Origin: Bacteroidales bacterium
GTDB taxonomy: Bacteria > Bacteroidota > Bacteroidia > Bacteroidales > P3
Assembly (NCBI GenBank): GCA_009783885.1
Contig: WRCN01000002.1
Span: 62,001 to 126,000 of the forward strand
Reading direction: 5' to 3'
DNA length: 64,000 nucleotides
The position numbers and the translations under genes are program-made. Each line of letters begins with the position of its first letter. The stretch's first letter is position 1. This document shows positions 52,523-61,303 of the stretch, one piece after another. Under the pieces are notes generated by a model. That model did no database searches. It was not told the DNA's origin and was given only the letters and a program-made list of their open reading frames with translations.

Positions 52523-52702
52523 AGCAAGTGGATTCCTCGACTTCGCACACTTCGTGTGCTCGCTCGGAATGACGGTGGTTTTTTTGAGGGGGGGGGAGAA
52601 AATCAGCGGCGGCTTTGCCGCCGCTGATTTTCTCTTTTTCCACACACGCGATAAGCCGTCATGTCGAGCGGAGCATCGCGTAGTCGAGACATCCCCTTGC
52701 TA
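52523..52702. mobile_element. composite palindromic element, copy B
   Basis: Ends AGCAAGTGGATTCC / CCCCTTGCTA. Left arm with CGACTTCGCACAC; centre 52596-52634 a perfect 18-bp stem GAGAAAATCAGCGGCGGC with a TTT loop; right arm 52658-52702 beginning GTCATGTCGAGCGGAGC. The central stem is unlike that of copies A and C except for the GAGAAAA foot, so arms have changed together while keeping complementarity. Confidence 0.75.
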
Positions 52703-52718
52703 TATCAAAAACTTTTTG

Positions 52719-52726
52719 TATCTTTG
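52719..52726 (+). promoter_or_regulatory. -7 box of rlmN with -33 formed by element B
   Basis: TATCTTTG 22 bases before the rlmN ATG. The TTG (52697-52699) of the element end CCCCTTGCTA lies exactly 19 bp upstream, in -33 position. Confidence 0.6.
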
Positions 52727-52748
52727 CATAACACTAAAATACACTTAA

Positions 52749-53771
52749 ATGTCAAATCATCAATCGCTTTTTGGAAATACGTTATCAGATTTGCAAACAT
52801 TTTGCAAGACCCATGGTTTGCCGAGCTTCAACGCAAGGCAAATTTGCGAATGGCTCTACAAAAAGCAAGTTTCGAGCGTGGATGAAATGACTAATCTTTC
52901 ACTGAAAACTCGTGAATTGCTGAAAGAGCATTACGATATGGGGATTTCCGAACCTGTCAACGTACAAATTTCATCTGACGGAACGAAAAAATATTTGTTT
53001 AAAACGCAGAAAAACGGCGCTATTGAAGCCGTTTACATGCCAAGTTCAGAACGACACACGCTTTGCATTTCGTGTCAAATGGGTTGCAAAATGGGCTGTG
53101 AATTTTGCGCAACGGGCAAACAGGGCTTTCAGCACAATCTTACAGCGGGTGAAATTTTAAACCAACTGCGTTCCATTCCCGAAAGTACGCTGATGACAAA
53201 CATTGTGTATATGGGTATGGGCGAGCCTTTCGACAATTTAGATGAAGTTTTGAAAAGCTTGGAAATTTTGACTTCGGATTGGGGATATGCTTGGAGTCCG
53301 CGCCGTATCAACGTTTCCACGATTGGCTTAATTCCCGAAATGGAACGATTTATCAACGAATCGGAATGTCATTTGGCGATAAGTTTGCACTCGCCGTTTG
53401 ATTACGAACGTCAGAAATTTATGCCGATTCAGAATAAATATCCGATTTCAAGTGTCATCAAAGCATTGAAAAAATATGATTGGTCGGGACAACGCCGTTT
53501 GTCGTTCGAATATATCATGTTCGATGGGATCAATGATAAACACGCACATTTGGACGAACTCACCAAACTTTTGAAAGGACTTTTTTGCAGAGTGAATTTA
53601 ATCAAATATCACAGCCATCCAAAATCCGATTTTCAACCTTCATCGGAAGAACGCATGATTGAATTTCGCGATTATCTGAACGAACACGGCATTATCTGTA
53701 CCATTCGCCAATCGCGTGGCGAGGATATTATGGCTGCATGTGGGTTACTTTCGACTATGGAGAAAAAATAA
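52749..53771 (+). CDS. rlmN: dual-specificity RNA methyltransferase RlmN
   Basis: Radical-SAM enzyme that makes 2-methyladenosine in 23S rRNA (A2503) and in some tRNAs. The 340-residue protein has CQMGCKMGCEFCATG (4Fe-4S Cys in CKMGCEFC), NIVYMGMGEPFDN, the LAISLHSP strand and the C-terminal catalytic Cys in IMAACGLL. The ATG (MSNHQSLFG) fits family length. Confidence 0.95.
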   Translation: MSNHQSLFGNTLSDLQTFCKTHGLPSFNARQICEWLYKKQVSSVDEMTNLSLKTRELLKEHYDMGISEPVNVQISSDGTKKYLFKTQKNGAIEAVYMPSSERHTLCISCQMGCKMGCEFCATGKQGFQHNLTAGEILNQLRSIPESTLMTNIVYMGMGEPFDNLDEVLKSLEILTSDWGYAWSPRRINVSTIGLIPEMERFINESECHLAISLHSPFDYERQKFMPIQNKYPISSVIKALKKYDWSGQRRLSFEYIMFDGINDKHAHLDELTKLLKGLFCRVNLIKYHSHPKSDFQPSSEERMIEFRDYLNEHGIICTIRQSRGEDIMAACGLLSTMEKK

Positions 53772-53780
53772 TCGCAAAAA

Positions 53781-53816
53781 GGTTAAACCACAAAGGACAC
53801 AAAGAAACACGAAGAA
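53781..53816 (+). repeat. ACCACAAAGGACACAAAG-type repeat
   Basis: AACCACAAAGGACACAAAGA followed by AACACGAAG sits between rlmN and the TonB-like gene; it has the look of a dispersed Bacteroidota intergenic repeat. It is followed by a short tandem TCAATTC run (53829-53850). Confidence 0.5.
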
Positions 53817-53879
53817 TTTTGTCGTCATTTTCAATTCTCAATTCTCAATTTTTTCGTATCTTTGCAAAAAAAATGAAAA

Positions 53880-54311
53880 ATGAAACCGATATTTTACATT
53901 TTAACGTTGATTTTTTGTGAGAATAGCTTTTGCTATTCTCAAATTGAAGATGAGCAATATACAATGTCTGTAGTTGAAACTTCTCCTCAATTTCCAGGAG
54001 GCGAAAAAGCACGACTAAAATATTTATCTGAAAACTTGAAGTATCCTCAAAGTGCGATTGACAGTGGTATTCAAGGCACTGTACATGTAACATTTGTTAT
54101 TGAAACAGATGGTGTTGTTTCAGATGTTAGAGTGATTCGCGGTATTCGTGGCTGTGAAGACTGTGATAAAGAAGCCATTCGTTTGGTAGAGGGAATGCCC
54201 AGCTGGATACCTGGTGAACAACGCGGAAAACCTGTTCGCGTACAGTTTAATATGCCAATTAGATTTTCGTTAGACAATGTACAAAATAAACAAGAAACAC
54301 AAAGAGAGTAG
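53880..54311 (+). CDS. energy transducer TonB-like C-terminal domain protein
   Basis: A 143-residue exported protein: signal segment 1-21 (FYILTLIFCENSFCYSQ), then a TonB C-terminal domain (about 35-133) with FPGGEKARLKYLSENLKYP, GIQGTVHVTFVIETDG and PVRVQFNMPIRF. There is no N-terminal membrane anchor of a full TonB, so it is an exported solitary TonB_C domain as often found in Bacteroidota. Promoter TATCTTTG at 53857-53864. Confidence 0.8.
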   Translation: MKPIFYILTLIFCENSFCYSQIEDEQYTMSVVETSPQFPGGEKARLKYLSENLKYPQSAIDSGIQGTVHVTFVIETDGVVSDVRVIRGIRGCEDCDKEAIRLVEGMPSWIPGEQRGKPVRVQFNMPIRFSLDNVQNKQETQRE

Positions 54312-54360
54312 CAAACATATCTTTATGAACTTTACAAACTTTCAAACTTTATAAACTAAC

Positions 54361-54918
54361 ATGATCGTAGGAATTACAGGCACCATCGGCGCAGGAAAAG
54401 GAACTATCGTAGATTATTTGGTTTCGCAAAAAGGGTTTTTGCATTTTTCGGTGCGGGATTTTTTGAGTGAGGAGATTGAACGGCGAGGATTGCCTGTCAA
54501 TCGCGATACAATGGTGGTTGTGGCAAATGATTTGCGTGCCACACATTCGCCGTCTTATATTACCGATCAATTGTTTGAACGTGCGATGAAATCGGGTAAA
54601 AATGTCGTTATTGAAAGCATTCGTGCAGTGGGCGAAATTGACAGTTTGCGAAAACATAAAGATTTTATTTTATTCGCTGTTGATGCGGATATTCGTAAGC
54701 GTTATGACCGTATTCTCCTACGCCAATCTGCTACAGACAACATTGATTTCGAAACTTTCGTAGAAAACGAAAAACGCGAAATGACCACCACCAATCCCAC
54801 TAAACAGAACCTCAGCGAGTGCATAAAAAAAGCCGATTATGTGTTTACCAATGATAAAACCATAATCGACTTGCAGCGCGATGTTGAGCGAGTGCTTAAC
54901 TCACTTTCATCTCTCTAA
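54361..54918 (+). CDS. P-loop nucleoside/deoxynucleotide kinase-like protein
   Basis: A 185-residue P-loop protein with Walker A GTIGAGKGT (about 7-15), the LID-like SVRDFLSEEIERRGLP and NVVIESIRAVGEIDSL. The fold resembles dephospho-CoA kinase and dNMP kinases; substrate uncertain. The stop region overlaps the convergent alpha-oxoamine synthase 3' end by 23 bases. Confidence 0.7.
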   Translation: MIVGITGTIGAGKGTIVDYLVSQKGFLHFSVRDFLSEEIERRGLPVNRDTMVVVANDLRATHSPSYITDQLFERAMKSGKNVVIESIRAVGEIDSLRKHKDFILFAVDADIRKRYDRILLRQSATDNIDFETFVENEKREMTTTNPTKQNLSECIKKADYVFTNDKTIIDLQRDVERVLNSLSSL

Positions 54919-56146
54919 AGCCCATTTTTGCGTATTCGCCGGATGTGAGTTTTTCTTTGATTGCGGCAAATGCATCCACCGTATATTTCACATCTTCTAA
55001 ACTATGCACAGCTGTAGGAATTATACGTAATAGGATAATTCCTTTCGGAACAACCGGATAGGTAACAATCGAACAGAAAATTCCGTAATTTTCACGCAAA
55101 TCGTAAGTTAATTGTGTGGCTTCGTCCACCGTTCCGTTAAGCATGACTGGCGTTACAGGTGTGTTGGTTACACCCAAATCAAAGCCTTTCGATTTTAATC
55201 CGAGTTGCAACGCATTCACATTTTCCCAAAGTTTTTCACGGTATTCCGGATGTTTTCTCATTAAATCCAAACGTTTCAAAAGCCCAATAACCAAAGGTAA
55301 TGGCAACGATTTTGCATAAATTTGCGAACGCAAGTTATAAGTCAAGTAACGAATAATATCTTTGTCGCCCGCAACAAATCCGCCAATCAGTGCAAACGAT
55401 TTTGCAAACGTACCAAAATACAAATCAATGTCGTCTTGAACACCTTGGAACTGTCCTGCGCCTGCGCCTGTATCGCCAATGGTTCCAACGCCGTGCGCAT
55501 CATCCACCAACAAACGGAATTTGTATTTTTTCTTTAATTCCGCAATACCTTTCAAATCGCCTTGATCGCCCACCATTCCAAAAACACCTTCGGTAATCAA
55601 CAAAATTCCACCACCGGTTTGTTCGACAACTTTTGTGGCGGCTTGCAATTTTTCTTCACAAGATTTCATATCGTTATGCTTAAATGCAAAGCGTTTTCCT
55701 ACGTGCAAGCGACAGCCGTCCATGATACAAGCGTGAGAATCAGAATCATAAACAATCACATCATGACGATCAACAAGTGCGTCAATCGTCGAAACCATGC
55801 CTTGATAGCCAAAATTGAACAAATATGCATCTTCTTTGAACACAAACGCTGCCAATTCGTTTTGCAATTGTTCGTGATACTTGGTATGTCCCGACATCAT
55901 TCGCGCACCCATTGGATAGCCCAAACCCCATTCTGCAGTGGCTTCCGTATCGGCTTTGCGAACTTCGGGATGGTTGGCCAATCCCAAATAATTGTTCAAA
56001 CTCCAGCACAAAACTTCTTTGCCTTGGAAAGTCATACGAGCCTGAATTTGTCCCTCAAGTTTCGGGAACATGTAGTAACCATGGGCAAAATCAGCGTATT
56101 TGCCTAACGGTCCGAAATTTTCTAAACGTTTTTTGAAAATGTCCAT
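54896..56146 (-). CDS. PLP-dependent alpha-oxoamine synthase family enzyme
   Basis: A 416-residue fold-type I PLP enzyme of the BioF/Kbl/Spt group: SLNNYLGLANHPEVRK, GARMMSGHTKYHEQLQ, FNFGYQGMVS, DSDSHACIMDG, LLVDDAHGVGTIG and PLP-binding Lys in GTFAKSFALIGG. It condenses an amino acid with an acyl-CoA. It does not have the start of canonical Kbl or of Bacteroidota serine palmitoyltransferase, so the exact reaction is open; a link to the threonine dehydrogenase (18357) or to sphingolipids would need testing. The ATG at MDIFKK is chosen because upstream codons overlap the symmetric promoter. Confidence 0.85.
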   Translation of the reverse strand: MDIFKKRLENFGPLGKYADFAHGYYMFPKLEGQIQARMTFQGKEVLCWSLNNYLGLANHPEVRKADTEATAEWGLGYPMGARMMSGHTKYHEQLQNELAAFVFKEDAYLFNFGYQGMVSTIDALVDRHDVIVYDSDSHACIMDGCRLHVGKRFAFKHNDMKSCEEKLQAATKVVEQTGGGILLITEGVFGMVGDQGDLKGIAELKKKYKFRLLVDDAHGVGTIGDTGAGAGQFQGVQDDIDLYFGTFAKSFALIGGFVAGDKDIIRYLTYNLRSQIYAKSLPLPLVIGLLKRLDLMRKHPEYREKLWENVNALQLGLKSKGFDLGVTNTPVTPVMLNGTVDEATQLTYDLRENYGIFCSIVTYPVVPKGIILLRIIPTAVHSLEDVKYTVDAFAAIKEKLTSGEYAKMGFREMKVS

Positions 56147-56169
56147 TTGTGATTTTTTTGATTTAATCT

Positions 56170-56199
56170 GCAAAGATACAAAAAAAATCGTATCTTTGC
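56170..56199. promoter_or_regulatory. perfectly symmetric bidirectional promoter (alpha-oxoamine synthase / mnmA)
   Basis: GCAAAGATAC, AAAAAAAATC, GTATCTTTGC. It is identical base for base to the reverse complement of the panB/gap promoter at 25005-25034. Each -7 box has its partner -33 just beyond the opposing box. Confidence 0.75.
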
Positions 56200-56211
56200 A
56201 ATAAAAAAAAG

Positions 56212-57276
56212 ATGAACATTGCAGCATTAGTTTCGGGAGGAGTAGATAGTTCTGTTATTGTGCATCGCTTGAAGGACGCCGGTTTCGAGCCAACGATTTT
56301 TTATATTCGGATTGGTATGGAAGACGAGCAGGGTTATATTGACTGCCCGTCGGAAGAAGATATTGAAATTACAACTTACATTGCGAAAAAATACGGCTGC
56401 AAATTTGAAGTGGTTTCGTTACATGAAGAATACTGGGAAAACGTTGTAAAATACACAATTGATGCAGTTCGAAGAGGACAAACGCCCAATCCCGATATGA
56501 TGTGCAACAAGATGATCAAATTCGGGAGTTTTGAAGAAAAATACGGACATCAATTCGATAAAATCGCTACCGGACATTACGCTACAACTACTGAAATTGC
56601 TGACGAAATCTATCTTTCCACAGCCAAAGATAAAGTCAAAGACCAAACCTATTTTTTAGGGCAAATCAACACCATGCAAGTTCGAAAATTGATGTTTCCG
56701 ATTGGCGATTTGCTCAAAAGCGAAGTTCGGGACATTGCACTTAGAGAGCATTTGCCGAGTGCAGAGCGAAAGGACAGTCAAGGTATTTGTTTCTTGGGAA
56801 AAATCAATTACAACGATTTTATTCGTCGCTATTTGGGCGAAAAAGAAGGCTTGATTATTGATAACGAAACCGGCGATATCCTCGGCAAACACAAGGGTTT
56901 TTGGTTTCATACGATCGGACAACGCAAAGGTTTGGGGTTAAGCGGCGGACCTTGGTTTTGCATCAAAAAAGACATCGAAAACAACGTGATTTATGCCTCT
57001 CGTGGCTACGATCCCGAAACACAATACGGAAAGATCGTGCATTTACAAGGTGTAGAGTTCATCACCAAAAATCCTTGGGGCGATTTTTCCGATGAAAAGG
57101 ATATTACCTTTAAAATTCGCCACACACCTGAGTTTACACAAGGTAGACTTCGCAAAAACGGCGATATTTATACGATTGAGTCCGCCGAAAAGATTCAAGG
57201 CATTGCATCCGGACAATTCGGCGTAATTTATGACGAAAATTCGCAGTTGTGTTTGGGTAGCGGCGTAATCCTGTAG
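56212..57276 (+). CDS. mnmA: tRNA-specific 2-thiouridylase MnmA
   Basis: Adds sulfur to U34 of Lys, Glu and Gln tRNAs. The 354-residue protein has the PP-loop SGGVDSSV (8-15), the first catalytic Cys in NPDMMCNKMIKFG (near 97), the ATGHYA motif, the second Cys in DSQGICFLG (near 193) and GLGLSGGPWFC. Length is normal. The start is 12 bases from the promoter dyad, so the leader is very short. Confidence 0.95.
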   Translation: MNIAALVSGGVDSSVIVHRLKDAGFEPTIFYIRIGMEDEQGYIDCPSEEDIEITTYIAKKYGCKFEVVSLHEEYWENVVKYTIDAVRRGQTPNPDMMCNKMIKFGSFEEKYGHQFDKIATGHYATTTEIADEIYLSTAKDKVKDQTYFLGQINTMQVRKLMFPIGDLLKSEVRDIALREHLPSAERKDSQGICFLGKINYNDFIRRYLGEKEGLIIDNETGDILGKHKGFWFHTIGQRKGLGLSGGPWFCIKKDIENNVIYASRGYDPETQYGKIVHLQGVEFITKNPWGDFSDEKDITFKIRHTPEFTQGRLRKNGDIYTIESAEKIQGIASGQFGVIYDENSQLCLGSGVIL

Positions 57277-57331
57277 GGGCGCGGTCTGCGCGCCCTTATT
57301 TTTATCAGGGCAGGCGAACTCCGCCCCTATA
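57276..57331. repeat. pair of GTAGGGG-class palindromes after mnmA
   Basis: GTAGGGGCGCGGTCTGCGCG...CCC and then a second, GGGCAGGCGAACTCCGCCCCTA, in tandem. They lie in the gap before the aquaporin gene, whose -7 box TACCTTTG is at 57351-57358. A related pair is at 61239-61293. Confidence 0.6.
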
Positions 57332-57386
57332 ATAATTCAATTTTTTTTCGTACCTTTGTACATTATTAACCTAAAAAATAATTATT

Positions 57387-58073
57387 ATGAAACGAAATTT
57401 AGCAGAATTTTTAGGCACATTCTGGCTTGTATTCGCAGGTTGTGGAAGTGCATTGTTAGCCGCAGGATTTCCGGGCTTCGGCATCGGATTTCTTGGCGTT
57501 GCTTTAGCTTTTGGTTTGGCGGTTTTGACTATGGCTTATGCCGTAGGACACATTTCCGGCGGACATTTTAACCCTGCTGTAACCATTGGTTTATGGGCAG
57601 GCGGGCGTTTTGGCGGCAAAGATATTTTGCCTTACATCTGTTCGCAAGTTTTGGGCGCGCTTGCCGCCGCAACAGTTCTTTTCATAATTGTGAAAGGCAA
57701 CGGCTCTGAGATTGGCAGTTTTGCTGCTAACGGCTATGGCGAGCATTCGCCGGGCGGTTACGGTGTAGTTGCTGCTGTTGTTACGGAGTTTGTGATGACG
57801 TTTATGTTTTTAATTGTCATCTTAGGCGTAACGGACAAAGCCGCATCAGTTGGTTTTGCTGGTTTAGCCATTGGTTTGACATTAACACTTATTCACTTGG
57901 TGAGTATTCCCGTAACCAATACATCGGTGAACCCTGCAAGAAGTATCAGTCAGGCGGTGTTTGTGGGCGATTGGGCGTTATGTCAATTGTGGCTGTTTAT
58001 TCTTGTTCCTATTGCCGGTGCGATTTGTGCGGGCTGTGTTTACAGGTATTTGAGGACGCCGGAACTAAAATAA
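57387..58073 (+). CDS. aqpZ: aquaporin (AqpZ-like MIP family)
   Basis: A 228-residue channel with six membrane segments and two NPA boxes, [11 protein letters not shown] (about 60-70) and [10 protein letters not shown] (about 179-188). The start [23 protein letters not shown] is typical of AqpZ; the residues near the NPA boxes favour water rather than glycerol. Followed by composite element C. Confidence 0.92.
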   Translation: MKRNLAEFLGTFWLVFAGCGSALLAAGFPGFGIGFLGVALAFGLAVLTMAYAVGHISGGHFNPAVTIGLWAGGRFGGKDILPYICSQVLGALAAATVLFIIVKGNGSEIGSFAANGYGEHSPGGYGVVAAVVTEFVMTFMFLIVILGVTDKAASVGFAGLAIGLTLTLIHLVSIPVTNTSVNPARSISQAVFVGDWALCQLWLFILVPIAGAICAGCVYRYLRTPELK

Positions 58074-58086
58074 AAAAAGTGAAACA

Positions 58087-58285
58087 TAGCAAGGAGATGT
58101 CTCGACTTCGCTTCGCGGAGTTTATCCTGAGCACGGTCGAAGGGCTCGACATGACGGCAGTTTTTATAGAACAAGAAGGAAAAAGGGGCGACAAAGTCGC
58201 CCCTTTTTCCTTCTCTCCACCACACGTTCCTCGTCATTCCGAGCGGAGCGTACGAAGTACGCGAAGTCGAGGAATCCCCTTGCTA
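58087..58285. mobile_element. composite palindromic element, copy C
   Basis: Ends TAGCAAGGAGATGTC / CCCCTTGCTA. The left arm (58087-58156) contains CTTCGCTTCGCGGAG and TTTATCCTGAGC, related to the in-gene fragment at 3980. The centre 58174-58214 is a 19-bp perfect stem (AGAAGGAAAAAGGGGCGAC) with an AAA loop. The right arm starts CGTCATTCCGAGCGGAGC and includes GTACGAAGTACG. Shares GCGAC-AAA-GtCGC at the loop with copy A. Confidence 0.75.
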
Positions 58286-58317
58286 CAAAAATGCTCGCTA
58301 AGGAAGGGGTGATTATT

Positions 58318-59283
58318 TTACCGAAAAGGACACCCTGCGCACGAATTAACACACGCTCTTTCCGAAAGCGTTGCGTCAAAACTATAAACAGAAATCGTTT
58401 TTTTATTGGCGATGTAAATATTTTCGCCAAAGGTTTGCATTTTGTAAGCAGCAGTTCCACCGCCAAGCATTTCGGCATCGAACAGAATGGTGCGGAATTT
58501 TCCGTCTCTTCCATAACTTGAAATTCGGGGATTTCCTTTTTCGGAGGTGAGGATATTTCCGGTTGCCGTTTGGGCGAGATACACCGGATTGCAACAACCT
58601 GCAAATGCTCCGGCTTGTGCACCTGATTTGCCAAATGATGTGATAAATTCGCCTTCGAGTGTATAACTTTCTATTCGATGTCTGCCCGAATTGGCAGTGT
58701 AAATCGTGTCGTTTATGTTGATAATATCAAACGTATAACTCGGAATGATAAAACCATTCGGACTTCTGATAAACCGCACTAATCGACCTTCTTTATCGTA
58801 TTGAACGATGTTTTTGTTTTCCGCATCGGTTACAAAAACGAAGTTTTTTGTTGTTGTGAGTGCGCAATAATCGGAATTGTCGCTACACGCTTGCCATTCG
58901 TGTTTTTTTTGTCCATTGAAAGCATACAAAATTATCTCCGTAGGATACAACACATAAATCGCAGAATGGTCAACAGTAATGTCGCGAATGCCTGATTTTA
59001 CTACAAAATCACGTTGATGGTTGCCCAATAAATCAAAAATAGAAATTTTATCGACTGATGCTATATAAATTTTATGTTCAAAAATATAGAAACTCAAAAT
59101 GTCGGAATCGACGTCAAAACTATGCGTCATCTTGTAAGGCGAAACAAACGTGTTTTCTACATTTGGCAGACTATTTTTTTCGTTCGATCTCATCGAATGA
59201 ATGATGTAGTATCCGAAACCCGCGATTAGAGCGAAGATCAGAATGTTTAATGCCATTTTCAAAGGTTTATTCATATCCATCAA
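58318..59283 (-). CDS. membrane-anchored beta-propeller (NHL-like) protein
   Basis: A 321-residue protein with an N-terminal membrane segment (about 9-28) and six-bladed propeller repeats of about 45 residues with the pattern DKEGRLVRFI, GEFITSFGKSG and GRDGKFRTILF. It has paired cysteines (AFAGCCNP and the C-terminal ACVNSCAGCPF), which suggests a redox or metal site. Two start codons in a row overlap the preceding gene by up to 17 bases. Function unknown. Confidence 0.7.
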   Translation of the reverse strand: MMDMNKPLKMALNILIFALIAGFGYYIIHSMRSNEKNSLPNVENTFVSPYKMTHSFDVDSDILSFYIFEHKIYIASVDKISIFDLLGNHQRDFVVKSGIRDITVDHSAIYVLYPTEIILYAFNGQKKHEWQACSDNSDYCALTTTKNFVFVTDAENKNIVQYDKEGRLVRFIRSPNGFIIPSYTFDIININDTIYTANSGRHRIESYTLEGEFITSFGKSGAQAGAFAGCCNPVYLAQTATGNILTSEKGNPRISSYGRDGKFRTILFDAEMLGGGTAAYKMQTFGENIYIANKKTISVYSFDATLSERACVNSCAGCPFR

Positions 59284-60703
59284 TTTTTAAACAATAAATC
59301 CATTCCGAATCTTTCAGAAGCAAGTAACCATCGGCATAAGCCATCGGCCCCCAACCATCGCGACCATCTAAAATGCGTTGTCTTTTTACTAAGATCATTC
59401 CGCGTTGTTGAAGCTGATAAACGAACAATTCGCCATCGTCTTTGAAAGCAAATAAATGGTTACCAATTATGAAATACGGTCCTAATCCGAAACGCTCGTC
59501 TGCTGCCGATTCCCAAATGGGCGTGCGCAGATTGGCCGGCGAATAAGCCACTAATTTCCCACGTATTCCACCTCCGTCTTTTGGCGGAACGGTGATTACC
59601 ATTTGTTCGTACAAAATTGGTGTTTGCTGTTCGCTCGACAAACCTTCGTTAGGTCTGTAACGGTCGATCATTGTTGCAGACCACTTGCCGTTTGTATAGT
59701 TTACTTGTATCACTGCGCCACCTGAACCGTAACCCGCTGTCATCAATATTTTGTCTGGCGATAATTGCAAAGGCGAAGGTGCAACCACCGAAGGCGCCCA
59801 AGCCACATTCCACAGCAATTTGCCTTTATCGACAGTTTCGGCAGAAACTCCGCAAATGCCACCAATTCCGGCATAAACAAACGTTTTTTTGCCGTGAAGT
59901 GTCATCGGCATAATGGAGGAGTGCGACATTTTATAATTCAATATATTCGGTGTTTGCCAAGCAATTTCGCCGGTTTCGATGTTGACTCCAAGCATTAAAA
60001 CTTCTTTTCCGGCAGGTGCTAAAATCAGTTGGTTGTTTTCTACTCGTGGGCATTGTCCCGAATACCAATGTGGTACTTCGGTTTCGAATTGGTTTTGCAT
60101 GTCGAGCGTCCACTTCAATTCGCCGGTAATTCGGTCACAACACATCACATGCCCCATTGGGCCTACGGTTATCACATATTTGTCGGTTACAACCGGCGCC
60201 GTGCGCGAAAATCCGTGATTGCGTTTCATCGGCACACGATACCATCTGCGCCAAAGTTCAGTACCTGTTTCTAAGGAAAAACAGCGCAACATATCCGAGC
60301 TTAATCTCTCGTCATAATCCAAAACATAAACCAAACCGTTGTAAATAACAGGGGCTGCATAGCCTTCGCCGGTTTCCACTTTCCACTGTATGGGGAAATC
60401 GGATGAAAAATTAAATGTTGTGGTTGTTCGGGCGATGTTTTTGTAATCGTGCCCTCTGAAGCAAGGCCATTGGCCACGTAGAGACGCACGGCCGTGCGTC
60501 TCTACATCGGAAAAACGCATAAAAAATTCCCCAATAACCACCTCATCGGCTTTGCGCGCGCCTCCTTCCGGACGATTATCTGCCCCGGGGTTTTGAATGA
60601 CAATGTTGCTATCGGGTGTGTAGAAATGCCAAAATACGATTGCACCGGTGAAAATTAGCACAACGAACAGTGTAATGAGTTGGACGATTGTTTTTTTACT
60701 CAT
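59267..60703 (-). CDS. PQQ-like beta-propeller repeat protein
   Basis: A 478-residue exported protein: N-terminal membrane/signal segment (about 6-28), then PQQ/quinoprotein-type propeller repeats (LVYVLDYDERLSSDMLRCFS, GELKWTLDMQNQ, GEIAWQTPN, WGPMAYADGYLLL). Short blades with W-docking are visible. It is unclear whether it binds a quinone. Near the start of the propeller the peptide VETHGRASLRGQ is encoded by a perfect 28-nt palindrome (60478-60505). Forms an operon with the NHL-like gene. Confidence 0.75.
   Translation of the reverse strand: MSKKTIVQLITLFVVLIFTGAIVFWHFYTPDSNIVIQNPGADNRPEGGARKADEVVIGEFFMRFSDVETHGRASLRGQWPCFRGHDYKNIARTTTTFNFSSDFPIQWKVETGEGYAAPVIYNGLVYVLDYDERLSSDMLRCFSLETGTELWRRWYRVPMKRNHGFSRTAPVVTDKYVITVGPMGHVMCCDRITGELKWTLDMQNQFETEVPHWYSGQCPRVENNQLILAPAGKEVLMLGVNIETGEIAWQTPNILNYKMSHSSIMPMTLHGKKTFVYAGIGGICGVSAETVDKGKLLWNVAWAPSVVAPSPLQLSPDKILMTAGYGSGGAVIQVNYTNGKWSATMIDRYRPNEGLSSEQQTPILYEQMVITVPPKDGGGIRGKLVAYSPANLRTPIWESAADERFGLGPYFIIGNHLFAFKDDGELFVYQLQQRGMILVKRQRILDGRDGWGPMAYADGYLLLKDSEWIYCLKIDGYE
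60478..60505. repeat. 28-nt perfect palindrome (GTAGAG class) within a coding sequence
   Basis: GTAGAGACGCACGG / CCGTGCGTCTCTAC, a perfect palindrome inside the PQQ-like gene, read in frame without a stop codon. It has the same length and GTAG/CTAC ends as those at 18322 and 28803. Confidence 0.75.
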
Positions 60704-60719
60704 TTGATCTCATTTCGTA

Positions 60720-61211
60720 TTACTTTCGTTCATAAATGAAATAAGCGTAAGTTAATTGCGTTTTTTCATCAGTCATTCGTTCGCTTTCCTCGATGAGCTT
60801 CCATTCGTCGTAGTTGATTTCGGGGAAAAACGTGTCGGCTTCGAAGTCTTTGTAAACTACGGTCAAATATAATTTGTCTGCCAACGGTAAAAATTGTCGA
60901 TAAATCGAAGCGCCGCCGCATATGAAATTTTCTTGATCTTCATCACACAAATCAACGGCTTCTTGAATGGAATACGCCATTTCGCAACCTTCGATTTTTA
61001 CGCTCGGATCATCGACGATAACGATATTTCGACGATTTGCAAAGGGGCGAACAGGCAGCGAGTAAAACGTGTTCAAACCCATCAAAACCGTATGATTGAG
61101 CGTGATTTTTTTGAAGCGTTTTAAGTCTTCCGACAAATGCCAAAGGAGGTCGTTGTCCTTGCCGATGGCGTTGTTTTGGGCGATGGCGACGATGATGGAT
61201 ATTTGTTTCAT
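60720..61211 (-). CDS. folA: dihydrofolate reductase
   Basis: A 163-residue DHFR that regenerates tetrahydrofolate. It starts MKQISIIVAIAQNNAIGKDN (with folate-binding IGKDNDLLWH) and contains VLMGLNTFYSLP, RRNIVIVDD and GGASIYRQFLPLADKLYL. The substrate-binding acidic residue is in LSEDLKRFK. Residues upstream of this ATG in the same frame come from a GC-rich repeat at 61239-61293 and are not part of the protein. Confidence 0.93.
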   Translation of the reverse strand: MKQISIIVAIAQNNAIGKDNDLLWHLSEDLKRFKKITLNHTVLMGLNTFYSLPVRPFANRRNIVIVDDPSVKIEGCEMAYSIQEAVDLCDEDQENFICGGASIYRQFLPLADKLYLTVVYKDFEADTFFPEINYDEWKLIEESERMTDEKTQLTYAYFIYERK

Positions 61212-61238
61212 AAGTTGATAATTTCGATATTTGCAAAC

Positions 61239-61293
61239 GGGGGCGGGCGAACCCCGCCCGTACATGCCCGTAGGGGCGCGGTTTGCGCGCCCT
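61239..61293. repeat. GTAGGGG-class palindromes upstream of folA
   Basis: GGGGGCGGGCGAACCCCGCCC then GTAGGGGCGCGGTTTGCGCGC, two adjacent short palindromes in the 92-base gap between folA and the next minus-strand gene. They are in the folA leader. Confidence 0.6.
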
Positions 61294-61303
61294 TGATAAT
61301 TGA

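Noticed and set aside
55562-56107. 181-codon open frame opposite the alpha-oxoamine synthase
   Set aside because: Complete antisense overlap with a gene having clear catalytic motifs; no family resemblance.
61212-61265. 18-residue extension of folA (start MYGRGSPAPV)
   Set aside because: Encoded by the GTAGGGG-class repeat; DHFR normally starts at MKQISII.
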